A DNA stretch of 32,481 nt from a virus. Every line of letters starts with the position of its first letter. Position 1 is the first letter of the stretch. The stretch lies in IMG/VR virus record IMGVR_UViG_3300020169_000066, positions 1 to 32,481 of that record; one strand, 5' to 3'. A model generated the notes under the pieces. It was not told the origin of the DNA. It did not search any database and was given only the letters and a program-made list of their open reading frames with translations. Position numbers and translations under genes: made by a program. Of the stretch, positions 1-8,898 are shown piece by piece.

Positions 1-29
1 CAACGCAAGCATCAGGAGTACCGTGGTAA
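1..29 (+). CDS. possible 3' end of an upstream gene (partial)
   Basis: The frame ending in TAA at 27-29 reads TQASGVPW and its stop overlaps the ATG of the next gene as TAATG, a junction used repeatedly in this phage. The gene enters from outside the window, so nothing can be said of its function. Another frame stays open from position 1 to a TAG near 81 and would overlap the next gene by about 50 bases; that is less like the packing seen elsewhere. Neither reading is secure. Confidence 0.25.
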
Positions 30-187
30 TGCTACTACTAGACTACTTAAACGCCCTCACAGCCCTTGTAACGGCCTGTAGCGCCATTACGGCACTCACT
101 CCTACTCCTAAAGACGACAAGCTCATTGGTAAGCTCTATAAGTTCTTAGAGATTGGTGCATTGGTTATCGGTAAGGCCAAAAGATAA
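29..187 (+). CDS. small membrane protein, possible lysis protein
   Basis: A 52-residue protein starting MLLLDYLNALTALVTACSAI. Residues 1-24 form one hydrophobic segment that could span the membrane. The rest is basic and amphipathic (TPTPKDDKLIGKLYKFLE) and ends in KAKR. An AGGAG ribosome-binding site lies at 14-18, about ten bases before the ATG. The stop is followed at once by the next ATG, and two more small membrane proteins follow, so this is the first of a three-gene membrane cluster. Such clusters in tailed phages usually encode holin, antiholin or spanin functions. That role is inferred from size, topology and context only; I do not recognise a named family. Confidence 0.7.
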   Translation: MLLLDYLNALTALVTACSAITALTPTPKDDKLIGKLYKFLEIGALVIGKAKR

Positions 188-361
188 ATGCAAGAAGAAG
201 CAAAAGTCGCAGTGGACGCACTGGCGGTAACTACGACAGTGTCCACCCTAATGGGCTGGATACCTGCTGTGGCTGCTGCTTTGAGCATTATATGGACTGT
301 CATTAGGATCTTTGAGACGGAGACAATACAAAACTTAATCCATAAAAAGAAGGACTCTTAA
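188..361 (+). CDS. small membrane protein, holin-like
   Basis: A 57-residue protein starting MQEEAKVAVDALAVTTTVST. The N-terminus is acidic; residues about 18-42 are hydrophobic (LMGWIPAVAAALSIIWTVIR) and form one membrane span; the tail is charged and ends IHKKKDS. A short acidic head, one span and a basic tail fit small single-span phage holins, but I see no family-specific motif. The ATG directly abuts the upstream stop, and the stop overlaps the region where the next gene begins, so the three small genes are probably translated together. If it is the holin, the peptidoglycan-cleaving partner would be the M15 peptidase gene near 24863, which lies far away in this linear window. Confidence 0.7.
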   Translation: MQEEAKVAVDALAVTTTVSTLMGWIPAVAAALSIIWTVIRIFETETIQNLIHKKKDS

Positions 362-362
362 T

Positions 363-515
363 GTGGAGTACATTGATCTTATTGGATCAATCTGGCCCAT
401 CTTTGTGGGCTTCATTGTGCTTGTCCTTACATTGGGTAGGCTAATGTCTCGTATGGACGTAGTGGAAGAAAAGCTTAAAACTTTGTTTGACCTCTGGAAT
501 AATCGGAACAGCTAA
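363..515 (+). CDS. small membrane protein with C-terminal amphipathic helix
   Basis: The frame starting GTG at 363 encodes 50 residues beginning VEYIDLIGSIWPIFVGFIVL. Residues about 7-26 form a strong membrane span; the remainder (MSRMDVVEEKLKTLFDLWNN) is an amphipathic, possibly coiled-coil helix. An AAGGA site lies near 350-354. The stop TAA at 513-515 overlaps the ATG of the next gene as TAATG. An ATG at 361 in another frame gives only 27 residues without conserved character and was rejected. One span plus a charged helix resembles i-spanin-like or holin-associated proteins, but the assignment is inference. Confidence 0.7.
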   Translation: MEYIDLIGSIWPIFVGFIVLVLTLGRLMSRMDVVEEKLKTLFDLWNNRNS

Positions 516-3355
516 TGGCTTATAAAGTACTTACTAAGCAACAGTGGGATAGCCTACCTGCCTACAAGAAGTATCAGATGAGGGCTAATACCCCTGATTT
601 GTACAACTACTATCAAGATAGGTATGTGCCTAAAGCAGAACCTGTTGCACAAAAAAGAACCATTGAAGCTGAAGACGGTATGCTCGGAAGCTTAGACTCT
701 GATATAAAACCTGTAGCGTATGAAGCCCCCGCATTAGCACCACTTACTACAGGTTCTATGGAGCGCAGAAGAATTAGTGACCCAATAGGCTCTGTGGGTA
801 ACTCTGGAACTCAACAAGTCCTTACTGAAGCTGCACCGTTAGCAACACTTACTACAGGTTCTTCTACGGAAAGTACAAGAGTTGTAGACCCAATAGGATC
901 TGTGGGCAATGCACCTAAAGGTTGGTGGGACGTAGCAGACCCTAAGGCTTTCTTTGGTGTTCAGGGTGAGCGTACAGACGAACAAAAAGAGCGAGTACAG
1001 CAGTTTAGACAAGAGTGGGGAAATGTAAAAGGCGCTGCGGCTCTTAATGGTTTAATAAACGGTAGGTACACAGCGGATCAACTAATTCAAAACTGGGGTG
1101 CTCAAAACTTAGCTTCAGCTATTAGAGCCGATACCTACAGTTTAGGAGAGTTTACTGAAGGCAGTGATTTCGGTTCTTATTTAGCATCAGAATGGGAAAA
1201 CCTTAAGGAGTGGTATGGCGATAAGGACGTAGGTTTAGGAGATATATCTCTTGCTCCTTTACAGGGCTTAGGCGGGCCTAAAGGTAACGAAAGAGGTGTT
1301 TCCGTAACTGCAACCCGTTTAGTTCAATCACAATATTCAAGTGCTTTACAGGCTGCTGCTGCACAAGCTGGCGTACCTATAAGCGTTATTTCTCCCGATG
1401 GCGCACAGTATGAGCTTAATATAGGACAGTTTGATGACGTTCCTTTAGGAGGATATAAGCAAACTGTAGAACCTTTTGATACTCTTGATAAAGTTGGAAT
1501 GGTCGCTGCCGCTGTTCTTGAAGCAGTTTTAATAGCGGGTGTTACAGGAGAAATAACATCAGCTATTACCGCGTTAGCGGGTGGGGTTCAGGCCGCAGGC
1601 GGTACGGTAAAAACAGCTAATGGAGTAATGACATTTTCAGATGCTGCTGCTACGGCAGACCAAACTAAAGACTTTTTAGATACAGCTTCAGACATAGTAT
1701 CTATTTATCAAGATGTTTCAACGATTGCCTCAGAAATTGAAACAGCTACTGATTTAATATCTGAAGTAGCGGGTACAATAGATCCTGACAAAGAAGTACC
1801 AGAAGACATAATAACAGAAGAAGAGTTTGTACTAACTGAAGGCCCAGAGCTAAAAGAAGCTCCTGTTTTTACAACTGAACAGGGAAGTACTCGCGTAGTA
1901 GACCCTATAGGTTCCGTTGGTAATGCAGAAGCTGATGTTCAAGTAATTACAAGAGAAGACATAGAAAATGCGGCACGTAATGCAGGTCTTAATCCTGAGG
2001 ATCTTACACCCAGCGATTATTTTCTTGTTGGCGATATTACAAAACTTACGGACAGGGAAGGCAACCCTGCTACAGTTGCAGATCTTTTAGAGTATCAAGA
2101 AAGTGTTTTTGCAGAACGAGCAGCAGAAGTAGAGGAAGTAGTTTCCTTAGATCCAGACTCAGACCTATTGGGTACTTCAACCGTTGAGGAAACCATAGGT
2201 GACGAAGACTTTACTACTGCTCCTTTACCTACTTCAGAAACTATAGTTGACGAAGTAGTAATAGACGAAATACCTGTGGAAGTTGGTGAAGTTGATGATA
2301 CTGTAGAAATACAAGTAGAAGCTCCAGATCTTACACAACCAGAAACAGTCACTGAAGAAGCTGTTGACGACAGTAGTAGTGCGCCTGACGGTGGCGGGGG
2401 TGGCGCTGAAAGCGGAGGCGCTAGTACCGCTGGCGCTGGCACTCCTGCTACTGCTGGAGGTACTGATGCTGCTGGAGGTACTGATACTGCTGGAGGTGCT
2501 AACGGAGACCCTGTTATTACTAGGGACGTTGGGGCTGTTGATGATGATCCTTTAATTGTAAACGAAGGAGATATTGTAGGAAGACAGATTAAAGAAGCTT
2601 ATGAAGCTGAAACTGATCCTGAGTTAAAAGAAGATTTAAAGGAAGAGTTAATAGCTTGGCTAGAGGGTGGGGCTGGTGAACCCGAGCCTATCCCTACAAC
2701 AGAGCAACCTCCTGAAAGTACTTTTGACCCTAGTGTTGCAGAAACTGTAGGCGATAGTACTGCCACAGAAGAAGACGCTTCAGTAATTGATGTTGTTTTA
2801 AACTCTGGAATTGATGCTGTTGATATTGTAGACATTATTATTGATGACGCTACTAAATCAGACCCTACAGTTCCTGTCGATATAGACACTACAGGCAGTG
2901 CTTCAACCAGTACTACAGATACTACAGAAGTAGTAGACCCTAATCAATTAACCACAGATTCCGATGGTGACGGTATTGTTGGTACTGAGGGTACTGATGT
3001 TACTGAGGTTACTGAGGTTACTGAGGGTACTGAGGTTACTGAGGTTACTGAGGTTACTGAGGGTACTGAGGGTACTGAGGTTACTGAGGGTACTGAGGGT
3101 ACTGAGGGTACTGAGGGTACTGAGGGTACTGAGGGTACTGAGGGTACTGAGGGCGGTAACGGAGGTGACGGTGGTGACGGTGGTGATGGTGGGCCTGACG
3201 GTGGCTTAGGCGGTACAGGTTTATTTGGTGGTAGAGAAGGTTCTCCTACTGATATTTTTCAACCTAACTATAAACCACTAGAGTACAATACACAACTTCT
3301 AACTCCAACTTTATTTGATTTTATAGACTACAATCCTCTTAGGAATTTGAAATGA
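515..3355 (+). CDS. large repeat-containing virion-associated protein (function unknown)
   Basis: A 946-residue acidic protein. Residues 1-40 are a conserved-looking head (LPAYKKYQMRANTPDLYNYY). The motif DPIGSVGN occurs three times, at residues about 89-96, 125-132 and 470-477, each after an LTTGS or STRVV-type lead. Residues about 330-370 are Ala/Gly-rich and hydrophobic (VAAAVLEAVLIAGVTGEITS). The C-terminal half is Asp/Glu/Thr-rich low complexity with GGTDAAGG-type tracts and 19 tandem GTE/VTE tripeptides, then a Gly/Asp-rich stretch, and it ends LLTPTLFDFIDYNPLRNLK. Its TGA overlaps the ATG of the head-tail adaptor gene (ATGA). Position at the head of the tail and ejection block suggests a virion protein. 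No enzymatic motif is visible. The repeats may vary in number between strains. Confidence 0.75.
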   Translation: MAYKVLTKQQWDSLPAYKKYQMRANTPDLYNYYQDRYVPKAEPVAQKRTIEAEDGMLGSLDSDIKPVAYEAPALAPLTTGSMERRRISDPIGSVGNSGTQQVLTEAAPLATLTTGSSTESTRVVDPIGSVGNAPKGWWDVADPKAFFGVQGERTDEQKERVQQFRQEWGNVKGAAALNGLINGRYTADQLIQNWGAQNLASAIRADTYSLGEFTEGSDFGSYLASEWENLKEWYGDKDVGLGDISLAPLQGLGGPKGNERGVSVTATRLVQSQYSSALQAAAAQAGVPISVISPDGAQYELNIGQFDDVPLGGYKQTVEPFDTLDKVGMVAAAVLEAVLIAGVTGEITSAITALAGGVQAAGGTVKTANGVMTFSDAAATADQTKDFLDTASDIVSIYQDVSTIASEIETATDLISEVAGTIDPDKEVPEDIITEEEFVLTEGPELKEAPVFTTEQGSTRVVDPIGSVGNAEADVQVITREDIENAARNAGLNPEDLTPSDYFLVGDITKLTDREGNPATVADLLEYQESVFAERAAEVEEVVSLDPDSDLLGTSTVEETIGDEDFTTAPLPTSETIVDEVVIDEIPVEVGEVDDTVEIQVEAPDLTQPETVTEEAVDDSSSAPDGGGGGAESGGASTAGAGTPATAGGTDAAGGTDTAGGANGDPVITRDVGAVDDDPLIVNEGDIVGRQIKEAYEAETDPELKEDLKEELIAWLEGGAGEPEPIPTTEQPPESTFDPSVAETVGDSTATEEDASVIDVVLNSGIDAVDIVDIIIDDATKSDPTVPVDIDTTGSASTSTTDTTEVVDPNQLTTDSDGDGIVGTEGTDVTEVTEVTEGTEVTEVTEVTEGTEGTEVTEGTEGTEGTEGTEGTEGTEGTEGGNGGDGGDGGDGGPDGGLGGTGLFGGREGSPTDIFQPNYKPLEYNTQLLTPTLFDFIDYNPLRNLK
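2981..3151 (+). repeat. 19 x 9-nt in-frame tandem repeat
   Basis: Nineteen consecutive 9-base units, GGTACTGAG or GTTACTGAG with one GATGTT-type variant at the second unit boundary, run without interruption inside the 946-residue gene. They encode GTE or VTE tripeptides with one GTD. The last seven units are identical, which points to recent slippage or unequal recombination. A Gly/Asp-rich tract follows. Confidence 0.9.
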
Positions 3356-3999
3356 CATATTTAGAATTAGTAAACGGAGTCCTAAGAAGGCTCAGAGAAG
3401 ATCAAGTAGGCTCCGTTAATCAAAACCCTTATTCAGCTCTTATCGGTGATCTTATTAATGACGCTAAGAGGACTGTTGAGGATGCTTGGGATTGGTCTGC
3501 GTTGCGAACAACTCTTACTATTACTACAACGGAAGACATCTTTAACTACGTACTTGTAGGTAGTGGTAATAGGATTAAGATTATTGACGTTATTAATGAT
3601 ACGTCCAACTGGTTTATGACTTACAAAGACACGCATTGGATGGACAATGCTTTCTTAAATGAAACACCCCCTAAGTCAAGCCCTACGTTCTATAACTTTA
3701 ATGGTGTGGATACTAATGGGGACACTCAGGTTGATCTTTATCCTATTCCTAACGCTGTTTATACTATCCGAGTAAACTGTGTCCAACGTAACCCTGACTT
3801 AGTTAATGACACTGACAAGCTTCAAATCCCACACATGCCCGTACTGCACTTAGCACTGGCTTTGGCTTCCAGAGAGCGTGGGGAAACTGGCGGTAGATCA
3901 GCAGGGGAAATGTTAGCATTTGCTCAGAACTATATGTCCGATGCAATTGCTTTGGACGCATACAAACACCCAGAAGAAACTATCTACAGGGCGGTCTAA
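3352..3999 (+). CDS. head-tail adaptor (tail tubular protein A-like)
   Basis: A 215-residue protein starting MTYLELVNGVLRRLREDQVG, with INDAKRTVEDAWDWSALRTT near residues 36-57. This N-terminal helical pattern, with a WDW or similar core, is typical of podovirus adaptor proteins of the tail tubular A/gp11 type that sit below the portal and connect it to the nozzle. Its length is close to the T7 gp11 size class. The start overlaps the upstream stop as ATGA, and the tail-nozzle gene follows four bases after its stop, matching the usual adaptor-nozzle order. The middle part (VDTNGDTQVDLYPIPNAVY) is consistent with the beta-rich part of these adaptors. Assignment is by remembered family resemblance. 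Confidence 0.8.
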   Translation: MTYLELVNGVLRRLREDQVGSVNQNPYSALIGDLINDAKRTVEDAWDWSALRTTLTITTTEDIFNYVLVGSGNRIKIIDVINDTSNWFMTYKDTHWMDNAFLNETPPKSSPTFYNFNGVDTNGDTQVDLYPIPNAVYTIRVNCVQRNPDLVNDTDKLQIPHMPVLHLALALASRERGETGGRSAGEMLAFAQNYMSDAIALDAYKHPEETIYRAV

Positions 4000-4002
4000 G
4001 CA

Positions 4003-5535
4003 ATGGCTCAGGACAGACAGAATATAACGATTGCAGCCCCTGCGTTTAGAGGTTTAAACACACAGGACTCTCCGCTTAGTTTGGATGCTTCCTTTGCGTC
4101 CATTGCGGATAACTGTATTATTGACCAGTACGGGCGTATAGGCTCTCGTAAAGGCTTTACTGCTGTCACCACTAGCACAACGCCTATAGACGGCAGTAAT
4201 GGCATTGAAGTTATTAAAGAGTACATAGATCCTGTAGGGGCTAATGTAGTTATATCTGCGGGTAACAATAAGATATTTACAGGTACTACTACACTTACTG
4301 ACGTAACCCCAGCAGCTTATACTATTACAGCTAATAACTGGAAGATGGTTAACTTTAACGACCACCTGTATATGTTTCAATTAGGATATGAGCCTTTGAT
4401 GTACTCTGCTCATGCTGGCGTTGTGGAAAAAATGTCTGACCACGCTCATGCTACAGGTACTCCACCTCAAGGTAACGAAGTCTTAGCAGCCTTTGGCAGA
4501 CTTTGGGTAGCTGATTTTTCAACGGATAAGTCTACAATTTATTGGTCTGACTTACTAAATGGCTCAGGATGGTCTGGAGGTTCTACTGGCTCCATTGACA
4601 TTTCTAAAGTATGGCCTAATGGTCTTGACGAAATTGTAGCTTTAGCAGCTCATAACGGTTTTTTAATCATCTTTGGTAAAAACTCCATTGTTGTTTATCA
4701 AGGAGCTAGTGACCCTACTACAATGTCTTTGGCTGACACTATAGCCAACGTAGGCTGTATTGATAGAGACACTGTACAACCCACAGGTACTGATTTACTT
4801 TTTATGTCCAACGAAGGTTTACGTAGCTTTGGTAGGACTATTCAAGAAAAGTCAATGCCCGTTAGGGACATTAGTAAGAATGTTCGTAATGATTTATTAT
4901 ACATAAACGCACAACAAGTCAATAGCCCTTTACGATCTATATACAGCCCAGAGGAAGCGTTTTACTTATTGTCCTTTAGTGACTCTAAGTACGTCTACTG
5001 CTTTGATATGAGGACTGCTTTGGAAGACGGAGCGCATAGGGTTACTACGTGGTCAGACACAACCCTAAGAGCCCTTGAGAGGACTCAGGACGGCTTGTTG
5101 TACGTAGGGAATACCAATGGTATTGCCACTTACAGCAACTATCAGGATTATGGTCAGTCCTATGACATGAGCTACTTTAGTAATCCACTTTCCTTTGGGG
5201 ATAGCTCAAGACTTAAGATATTAAAAGAAATTATCGTTACGTTTATTGGTGGTCAGGGAGCACAGGCAGTTGTGAACTGGGGCTATGACTACAGCCAAGC
5301 ATATACTAAACAGATTGTTGAGATTAACTCTGGTAGTAAGACGGCTTATTACAATCAAAGTGAGTACAATGTGTCTACTTCAGAGTACAGTCCTTCAATC
5401 ATTGTGGACAGACCAAAGACTAAAACAACAGGTTCAGGAACGGTAGTGACCATAGGTGTGGACGCTACTATTAATCAAAATGCGTTATCTTTGCAAGAAC
5501 TTAATATTCAAGCTTTAATAGGTAGGATGATCTAA
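4003..5535 (+). CDS. tail nozzle / tail tubular protein B-like stabilisation protein
   Basis: A 510-residue beta-rich protein. The N-terminus (PAFRGLNTQDSPLSLDASFA, then DNCIIDQYGRIGSRKGF) is the hallmark start of many podovirus nozzle or stabilisation proteins: a statement that objects lie in given positions, followed by a GR.G..KG turn. Recurrent aromatic beta segments (ALAAHNGFLIIFGKNSIVVY) recall beta-propeller blades. It lies directly after the adaptor, where T7-like phages carry gp12. It probably forms the distal tube below the adaptor and the attachment surface for fibres. It is shorter than T7 gp12 (794 residues). Its stop overlaps the next ATG as TAATG. Confidence 0.78.
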   Translation: MAQDRQNITIAAPAFRGLNTQDSPLSLDASFASIADNCIIDQYGRIGSRKGFTAVTTSTTPIDGSNGIEVIKEYIDPVGANVVISAGNNKIFTGTTTLTDVTPAAYTITANNWKMVNFNDHLYMFQLGYEPLMYSAHAGVVEKMSDHAHATGTPPQGNEVLAAFGRLWVADFSTDKSTIYWSDLLNGSGWSGGSTGSIDISKVWPNGLDEIVALAAHNGFLIIFGKNSIVVYQGASDPTTMSLADTIANVGCIDRDTVQPTGTDLLFMSNEGLRSFGRTIQEKSMPVRDISKNVRNDLLYINAQQVNSPLRSIYSPEEAFYLLSFSDSKYVYCFDMRTALEDGAHRVTTWSDTTLRALERTQDGLLYVGNTNGIATYSNYQDYGQSYDMSYFSNPLSFGDSSRLKILKEIIVTFIGGQGAQAVVNWGYDYSQAYTKQIVEINSGSKTAYYNQSEYNVSTSEYSPSIIVDRPKTKTTGSGTVVTIGVDATINQNALSLQELNIQALIGRMI

Positions 5536-5768
5536 TGAGCAATTACACAAAGACTACAAACTTTACAGCCAAAGATACTCTTCCTACGGGCAACCCTGCG
5601 AAGATTATCAAGGGTTCTGACTTTGACACTGAGTTTGATGCACTGGTTACAGCAGTGGCTTCAAAGTCTAATTCAGAAAGCCCAACATTTACAGGGACAG
5701 TTACGATACCAACGCTTAATGTAAACGGTGTGTTAACTGCTGGTACAATTACTGGAGGTACATACTAA
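5535..5768 (+). CDS. short tail-fibre-type protein (77 aa)
   Basis: A 77-residue protein starting MSNYTKTTNFTAKDTLPTGN, followed by PAKIIKGSDFDTEFDALVTA and a Thr/Gly beta-repeat tail ending GVLTAGTITGGTY. The head resembles the N-terminal attachment domains of phage fibre proteins, and the tail looks like the beginning of a fibre shaft that stops early. It is translationally joined on both sides (TAATG at each end), so the short length is not an obvious frameshift. The GGTY terminus recurs in the 331-residue fibre-type protein at 31433-32428. It may be a separate adaptor subunit or a reduced fibre. Confidence 0.7.
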   Translation: MSNYTKTTNFTAKDTLPTGNPAKIIKGSDFDTEFDALVTAVASKSNSESPTFTGTVTIPTLNVNGVLTAGTITGGTY

Positions 5769-7513
5769 TGGCGCTTATTGATGATCTGTTAGGATTAGGT
5801 TTTGACATAAGTCAGTATAAAAACCTTTCCGACGAACTTAAAAGTTTTGGAAGTACTTCTCAAACAGGTATGCAAACTATAGGTAATACCGCTGCTTCTG
5901 AAATGGCGTTTAAACCTTTTACAGTAACTTCTGGTCTTGGGGCAACAACTACTACTGCCGATGGCGGTACTACATTAAGCTTATCTCCAGAGCAACAAGC
6001 TTTAGCCACAGGTTTAGAAACAGGCGCTACGGGCTTAATGCCTCAGGCTACTACAAGAACTGGAACCTATGATCCTTTTGCAGCTTCAGCTTTAACTGGA
6101 GCAACTACTGCGTTAGGTGGTGTAAACCAACAAGACTTATCAATGGCTCTACAGCGAGCTGGCGTAGGCAATCTTTTTAGTCAACAATTAATGGGCATGG
6201 GTGCTCCTACGGGTTTAGAAGGTCTTACACAACAAGCTTTGACAGGGGGACAACAACGTATTGCAGGAGCTGGGCCTTCTTCAGAGCTTAATCAACTAGC
6301 TCAGTTATTTGGTGGTAATGTTTCTCAACTTTTACAGCAACAACCTTCACAGCAAATAGGCCAATTAGGCTCTCAAGCTTTAGCTTTAGGTCAACAAGGC
6401 TTAGGAGGCGCTGCACCAGCAGACATAGAAGCTTTACGGTCACAGTACGCAGGTCTTGCAGGACAAGCCGCTGGTGGCTTAATGCAGCCAAGAGGGGACA
6501 GAGAGCAGGAAGTTTATGAAAGAATTAGAGCCGCACAGTCTCCTGAGGAAGAAAGACAAAGACTTTCCCTTGAGAATCGTTTGGCTTCTCAAGGTCGTTT
6601 AGGTGTTGCTTCTTCACAGTACGGAAGCACGCCCGAACAGTTTGCTCTGGCTAAAGCACAGTCAGAATCTCAGAATCAAGCAGCCTTAATGGCTATGCAG
6701 CAAGCGGGTACGGAAGAGCAGCAAGCACTGCAAAGAGCTTTAAGTCTTTCAGGTCAAACAGGGCAGCTTGCGGGTACTTCTTCACAGTTGCAATCAGCAG
6801 CTCAGAACAGAGCCTCAGAGTTGTCTCAGTTAGGCTTATCAGCAGAGCAGATTGAGTCTCGTTTACAGAGTGAAGGTTTAGGTAGAGCTGGTCAGGCCGC
6901 TGGTTTATCCAGTCAGTTTAGACAGGCTTCCTCTGGATTAGAATCAGAAGCTTTACAGCGAGGCTTGGGGTTAAGTCAGTTAGGTATGTCTGGTACACAG
7001 GCAGGGGCTGGCTTAGAAGCTCAAAGACTACAGCAACTATTAGGCTTGCAACAAGCAGACATAGGGTCTGCTGGAGCACAGCAACAGTTACAACAGGGTC
7101 AATTAGGTCTTGCTGGGGGTATGTTTGATATATCCAGAGGAGCTGCTGGCTTACCTTCACAGCTACAAGCAGGCGACATTGCTAACTTACAAGCGTTGAT
7201 GCAGTCAGGTTACGCTCCAGAAGCTCAGATGTTGAATCAATTGCAAGTTGGCACTAATATAGCCTCTCTTGCTGATGTAGCGCGTAGACAAGCTGCTATG
7301 GAGAAAGCAGAATCTTACGCTTCTGGGCTTGAGGCTAACTTAGAAGCTCAGAAACTAAGAGCTGGTCTATTAGGACAAGCCTTAGGTTCTGCTGGTGATG
7401 TTATAGGTGGTGGTATAGGCGGCGGCGGTTTGTTTAGCAGTCTTGCAGGAGCTGTTGACGATGCTTCTAATATTCCAGACTTTCTTAAAAAACTATTAGG
7501 ATTAGGAACTTAA
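5768..7513 (+). CDS. Gln-rich virion / ejection-type protein
   Basis: A 581-residue protein very rich in Gln, Ala, Leu and Gly. Residues 1-60 are a more ordered head (DDLLGLGFDISQYKNLSDEL). Between residues about 240 and 300 is a charged block (YERIRAAQSPEEERQRLSLE, then NRLASQGRLGV). Most of the rest is helical repeat rich in LGLSQLGMSG- and QLGLAGG-like phrases. The C-terminus is glycine-rich and hydrophobic (AGDVIGGGIGGGGLFSSLAG) and ends LKKLLGLGT. This composition is usual for internal virion proteins that are ejected into the host or line the tail, and the gene sits between tail-nozzle and other ejection-type genes. No enzymatic motif is seen. Confidence 0.7.
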   Translation: MALIDDLLGLGFDISQYKNLSDELKSFGSTSQTGMQTIGNTAASEMAFKPFTVTSGLGATTTTADGGTTLSLSPEQQALATGLETGATGLMPQATTRTGTYDPFAASALTGATTALGGVNQQDLSMALQRAGVGNLFSQQLMGMGAPTGLEGLTQQALTGGQQRIAGAGPSSELNQLAQLFGGNVSQLLQQQPSQQIGQLGSQALALGQQGLGGAAPADIEALRSQYAGLAGQAAGGLMQPRGDREQEVYERIRAAQSPEEERQRLSLENRLASQGRLGVASSQYGSTPEQFALAKAQSESQNQAALMAMQQAGTEEQQALQRALSLSGQTGQLAGTSSQLQSAAQNRASELSQLGLSAEQIESRLQSEGLGRAGQAAGLSSQFRQASSGLESEALQRGLGLSQLGMSGTQAGAGLEAQRLQQLLGLQQADIGSAGAQQQLQQGQLGLAGGMFDISRGAAGLPSQLQAGDIANLQALMQSGYAPEAQMLNQLQVGTNIASLADVARRQAAMEKAESYASGLEANLEAQKLRAGLLGQALGSAGDVIGGGIGGGGLFSSLAGAVDDASNIPDFLKKLLGLGT

Positions 7514-7516
7514 ATA

Positions 7517-8872
7517 ATGGCTAAATTTTCACAAGGGTTTTTAAGTGGTATTTCTGATTTTGGTAAAATGGATCCTAGTCAGCCACAGAGAAGGTTAGCT
7601 CAAGCAGCGCCACAGTACAAGCAAATGGGAACCACAGACCCCTTAGCTCGTCGTGTCGGCAGTTTGTTTGGCAACTTAGGTATAGACACAAGCTATATGC
7701 AGACGGGTGAGGAACGTGCTGGGGCAGCTATGGCTGAAGCTGGTAAGGGACAGTTTGAGTCTCCTGAGGGTCGCATGATTGCTATGTTGGAAGCTCAACT
7801 TCCTACGCTTAGACCTCAGGCTCAGATGGAGGCTGTTGAAAAGATTAGACAGCTTAGGTCTATTGAGCAAGCTAGGGTAGAAAAAGCGGCTCAACAACAA
7901 GCTGACTTACAGATTAAAAGTACTTCTGCACAAGTTGTAATGGATCAGCTTTCAGACTTGCAAGGGTCTACAACTCCTCAGATAGCTAAACAAGCTAGTA
8001 ATTTATTAAGACTAGCAGCCGTAAGGGGAGCTGATGCTTATGCTTTACAAGGACAAGTAGCAAAGTTACAAGAAGAAGAAATTAAAGCTGTTGCACCTAA
8101 GGGCGTAGAAACTTTAACAGTAGATCGTGTAAAACCTGACGGTATTACGGAAAGATGGCTTGTTAATAAAGAGACAGGAACAGACATTAGAAGTTTAGGT
8201 GTTACTGGAAGACCTAAAGGAGCAGTACCTAAAGTAACTATTAAACCCTCAGGAAATGGGTTTATAGGTCTTAATGAAGAGACTGGTGCTGAGCTGTGGA
8301 GAGTTGATACTAGATCTGAAGCTGAACAAATACAAGCAGCCAGTGTGGCCTCACAGGCTCAACTTTCTTTTATGGTTGAAAGAGATAATCAAATAGCTAA
8401 AATAGATAAAGCAGTAGACATTATAAACTCTAAAGGGGATATAGGTGAATATAACTTATATACTGCCCGTCTTGCTCAAGATCCTAATTCTCCTTTTATA
8501 GCTTCAGTTTTTCCAGAATATGTTACTTTAAAAGATACTGTTGAATCTATTAAAGCTAGTTTAGGTTTGGACACAATTAAAGAACTAAAGGCTGCATCTT
8601 CTACAGGGTCAACAGGTTTAGGGGCTGTTTCTAATATAGAACTTCAAGCCTTGCAGAGCAAGATTGCAACTTTAAATCCTGCTAACTTAGTAGATCTTCC
8701 TAATACTTTAGAAGACATTAAAAGGCACTATGATAATGTTTTAAAATTAAGTGCAGGCGAAATACCAGACATTAACTGGGAAGACTCGCAATATAAAAAT
8801 TATACAAAAGTAGCAAGTGACGGTAATAGGTATGTAACTACAGATGGTGGTAAAAACTGGATTAAGTTTTAA
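7517..8872 (+). CDS. internal virion / ejection-type protein
   Basis: A 451-residue protein that starts MAKFSQGFLSGISDFGKMDP, three bases after the upstream stop. Residues about 80-170 are helical and charged (MIAMLEAQLPTLRPQAQMEA and EKIRQLRSIEQARVEKAAQQ), consistent with coiled coils. Residues about 195-275 look beta-rich (VETLTVDRVKPDGITERWLV). The C-terminus ends in a compact YVTTDGGKNWIKF. I recognise no catalytic motif. Its place between two other large helical proteins in the late operon suggests a DNA-ejection or tail-internal protein, which is inference from context. Confidence 0.68.
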   Translation: MAKFSQGFLSGISDFGKMDPSQPQRRLAQAAPQYKQMGTTDPLARRVGSLFGNLGIDTSYMQTGEERAGAAMAEAGKGQFESPEGRMIAMLEAQLPTLRPQAQMEAVEKIRQLRSIEQARVEKAAQQQADLQIKSTSAQVVMDQLSDLQGSTTPQIAKQASNLLRLAAVRGADAYALQGQVAKLQEEEIKAVAPKGVETLTVDRVKPDGITERWLVNKETGTDIRSLGVTGRPKGAVPKVTIKPSGNGFIGLNEETGAELWRVDTRSEAEQIQAASVASQAQLSFMVERDNQIAKIDKAVDIINSKGDIGEYNLYTARLAQDPNSPFIASVFPEYVTLKDTVESIKASLGLDTIKELKAASSTGSTGLGAVSNIELQALQSKIATLNPANLVDLPNTLEDIKRHYDNVLKLSAGEIPDINWEDSQYKNYTKVASDGNRYVTTDGGKNWIKF

Positions 8873-8898
8873 GTTTAAATCTTTAAAGGTAAAATATA

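Noticed and set aside
361-444. ATG at 361 giving a 27-residue frame
   Set aside because: The GTG frame at 363 gives a clear membrane protein that runs to the TAATG junction at 513-517, so the shorter frame is a shadow.
2981-3151. Tandem 9-nt repeat as a CRISPR array
   Set aside because: Units are contiguous with no unique spacers and lie in frame inside a gene.
2095-3209. Open frames opposite or shifted within the repeat-rich 946-residue gene
   Set aside because: They are monotonous Leu, Ser or Val strings produced by the repeat composition, fully inside a coding gene with better evidence.
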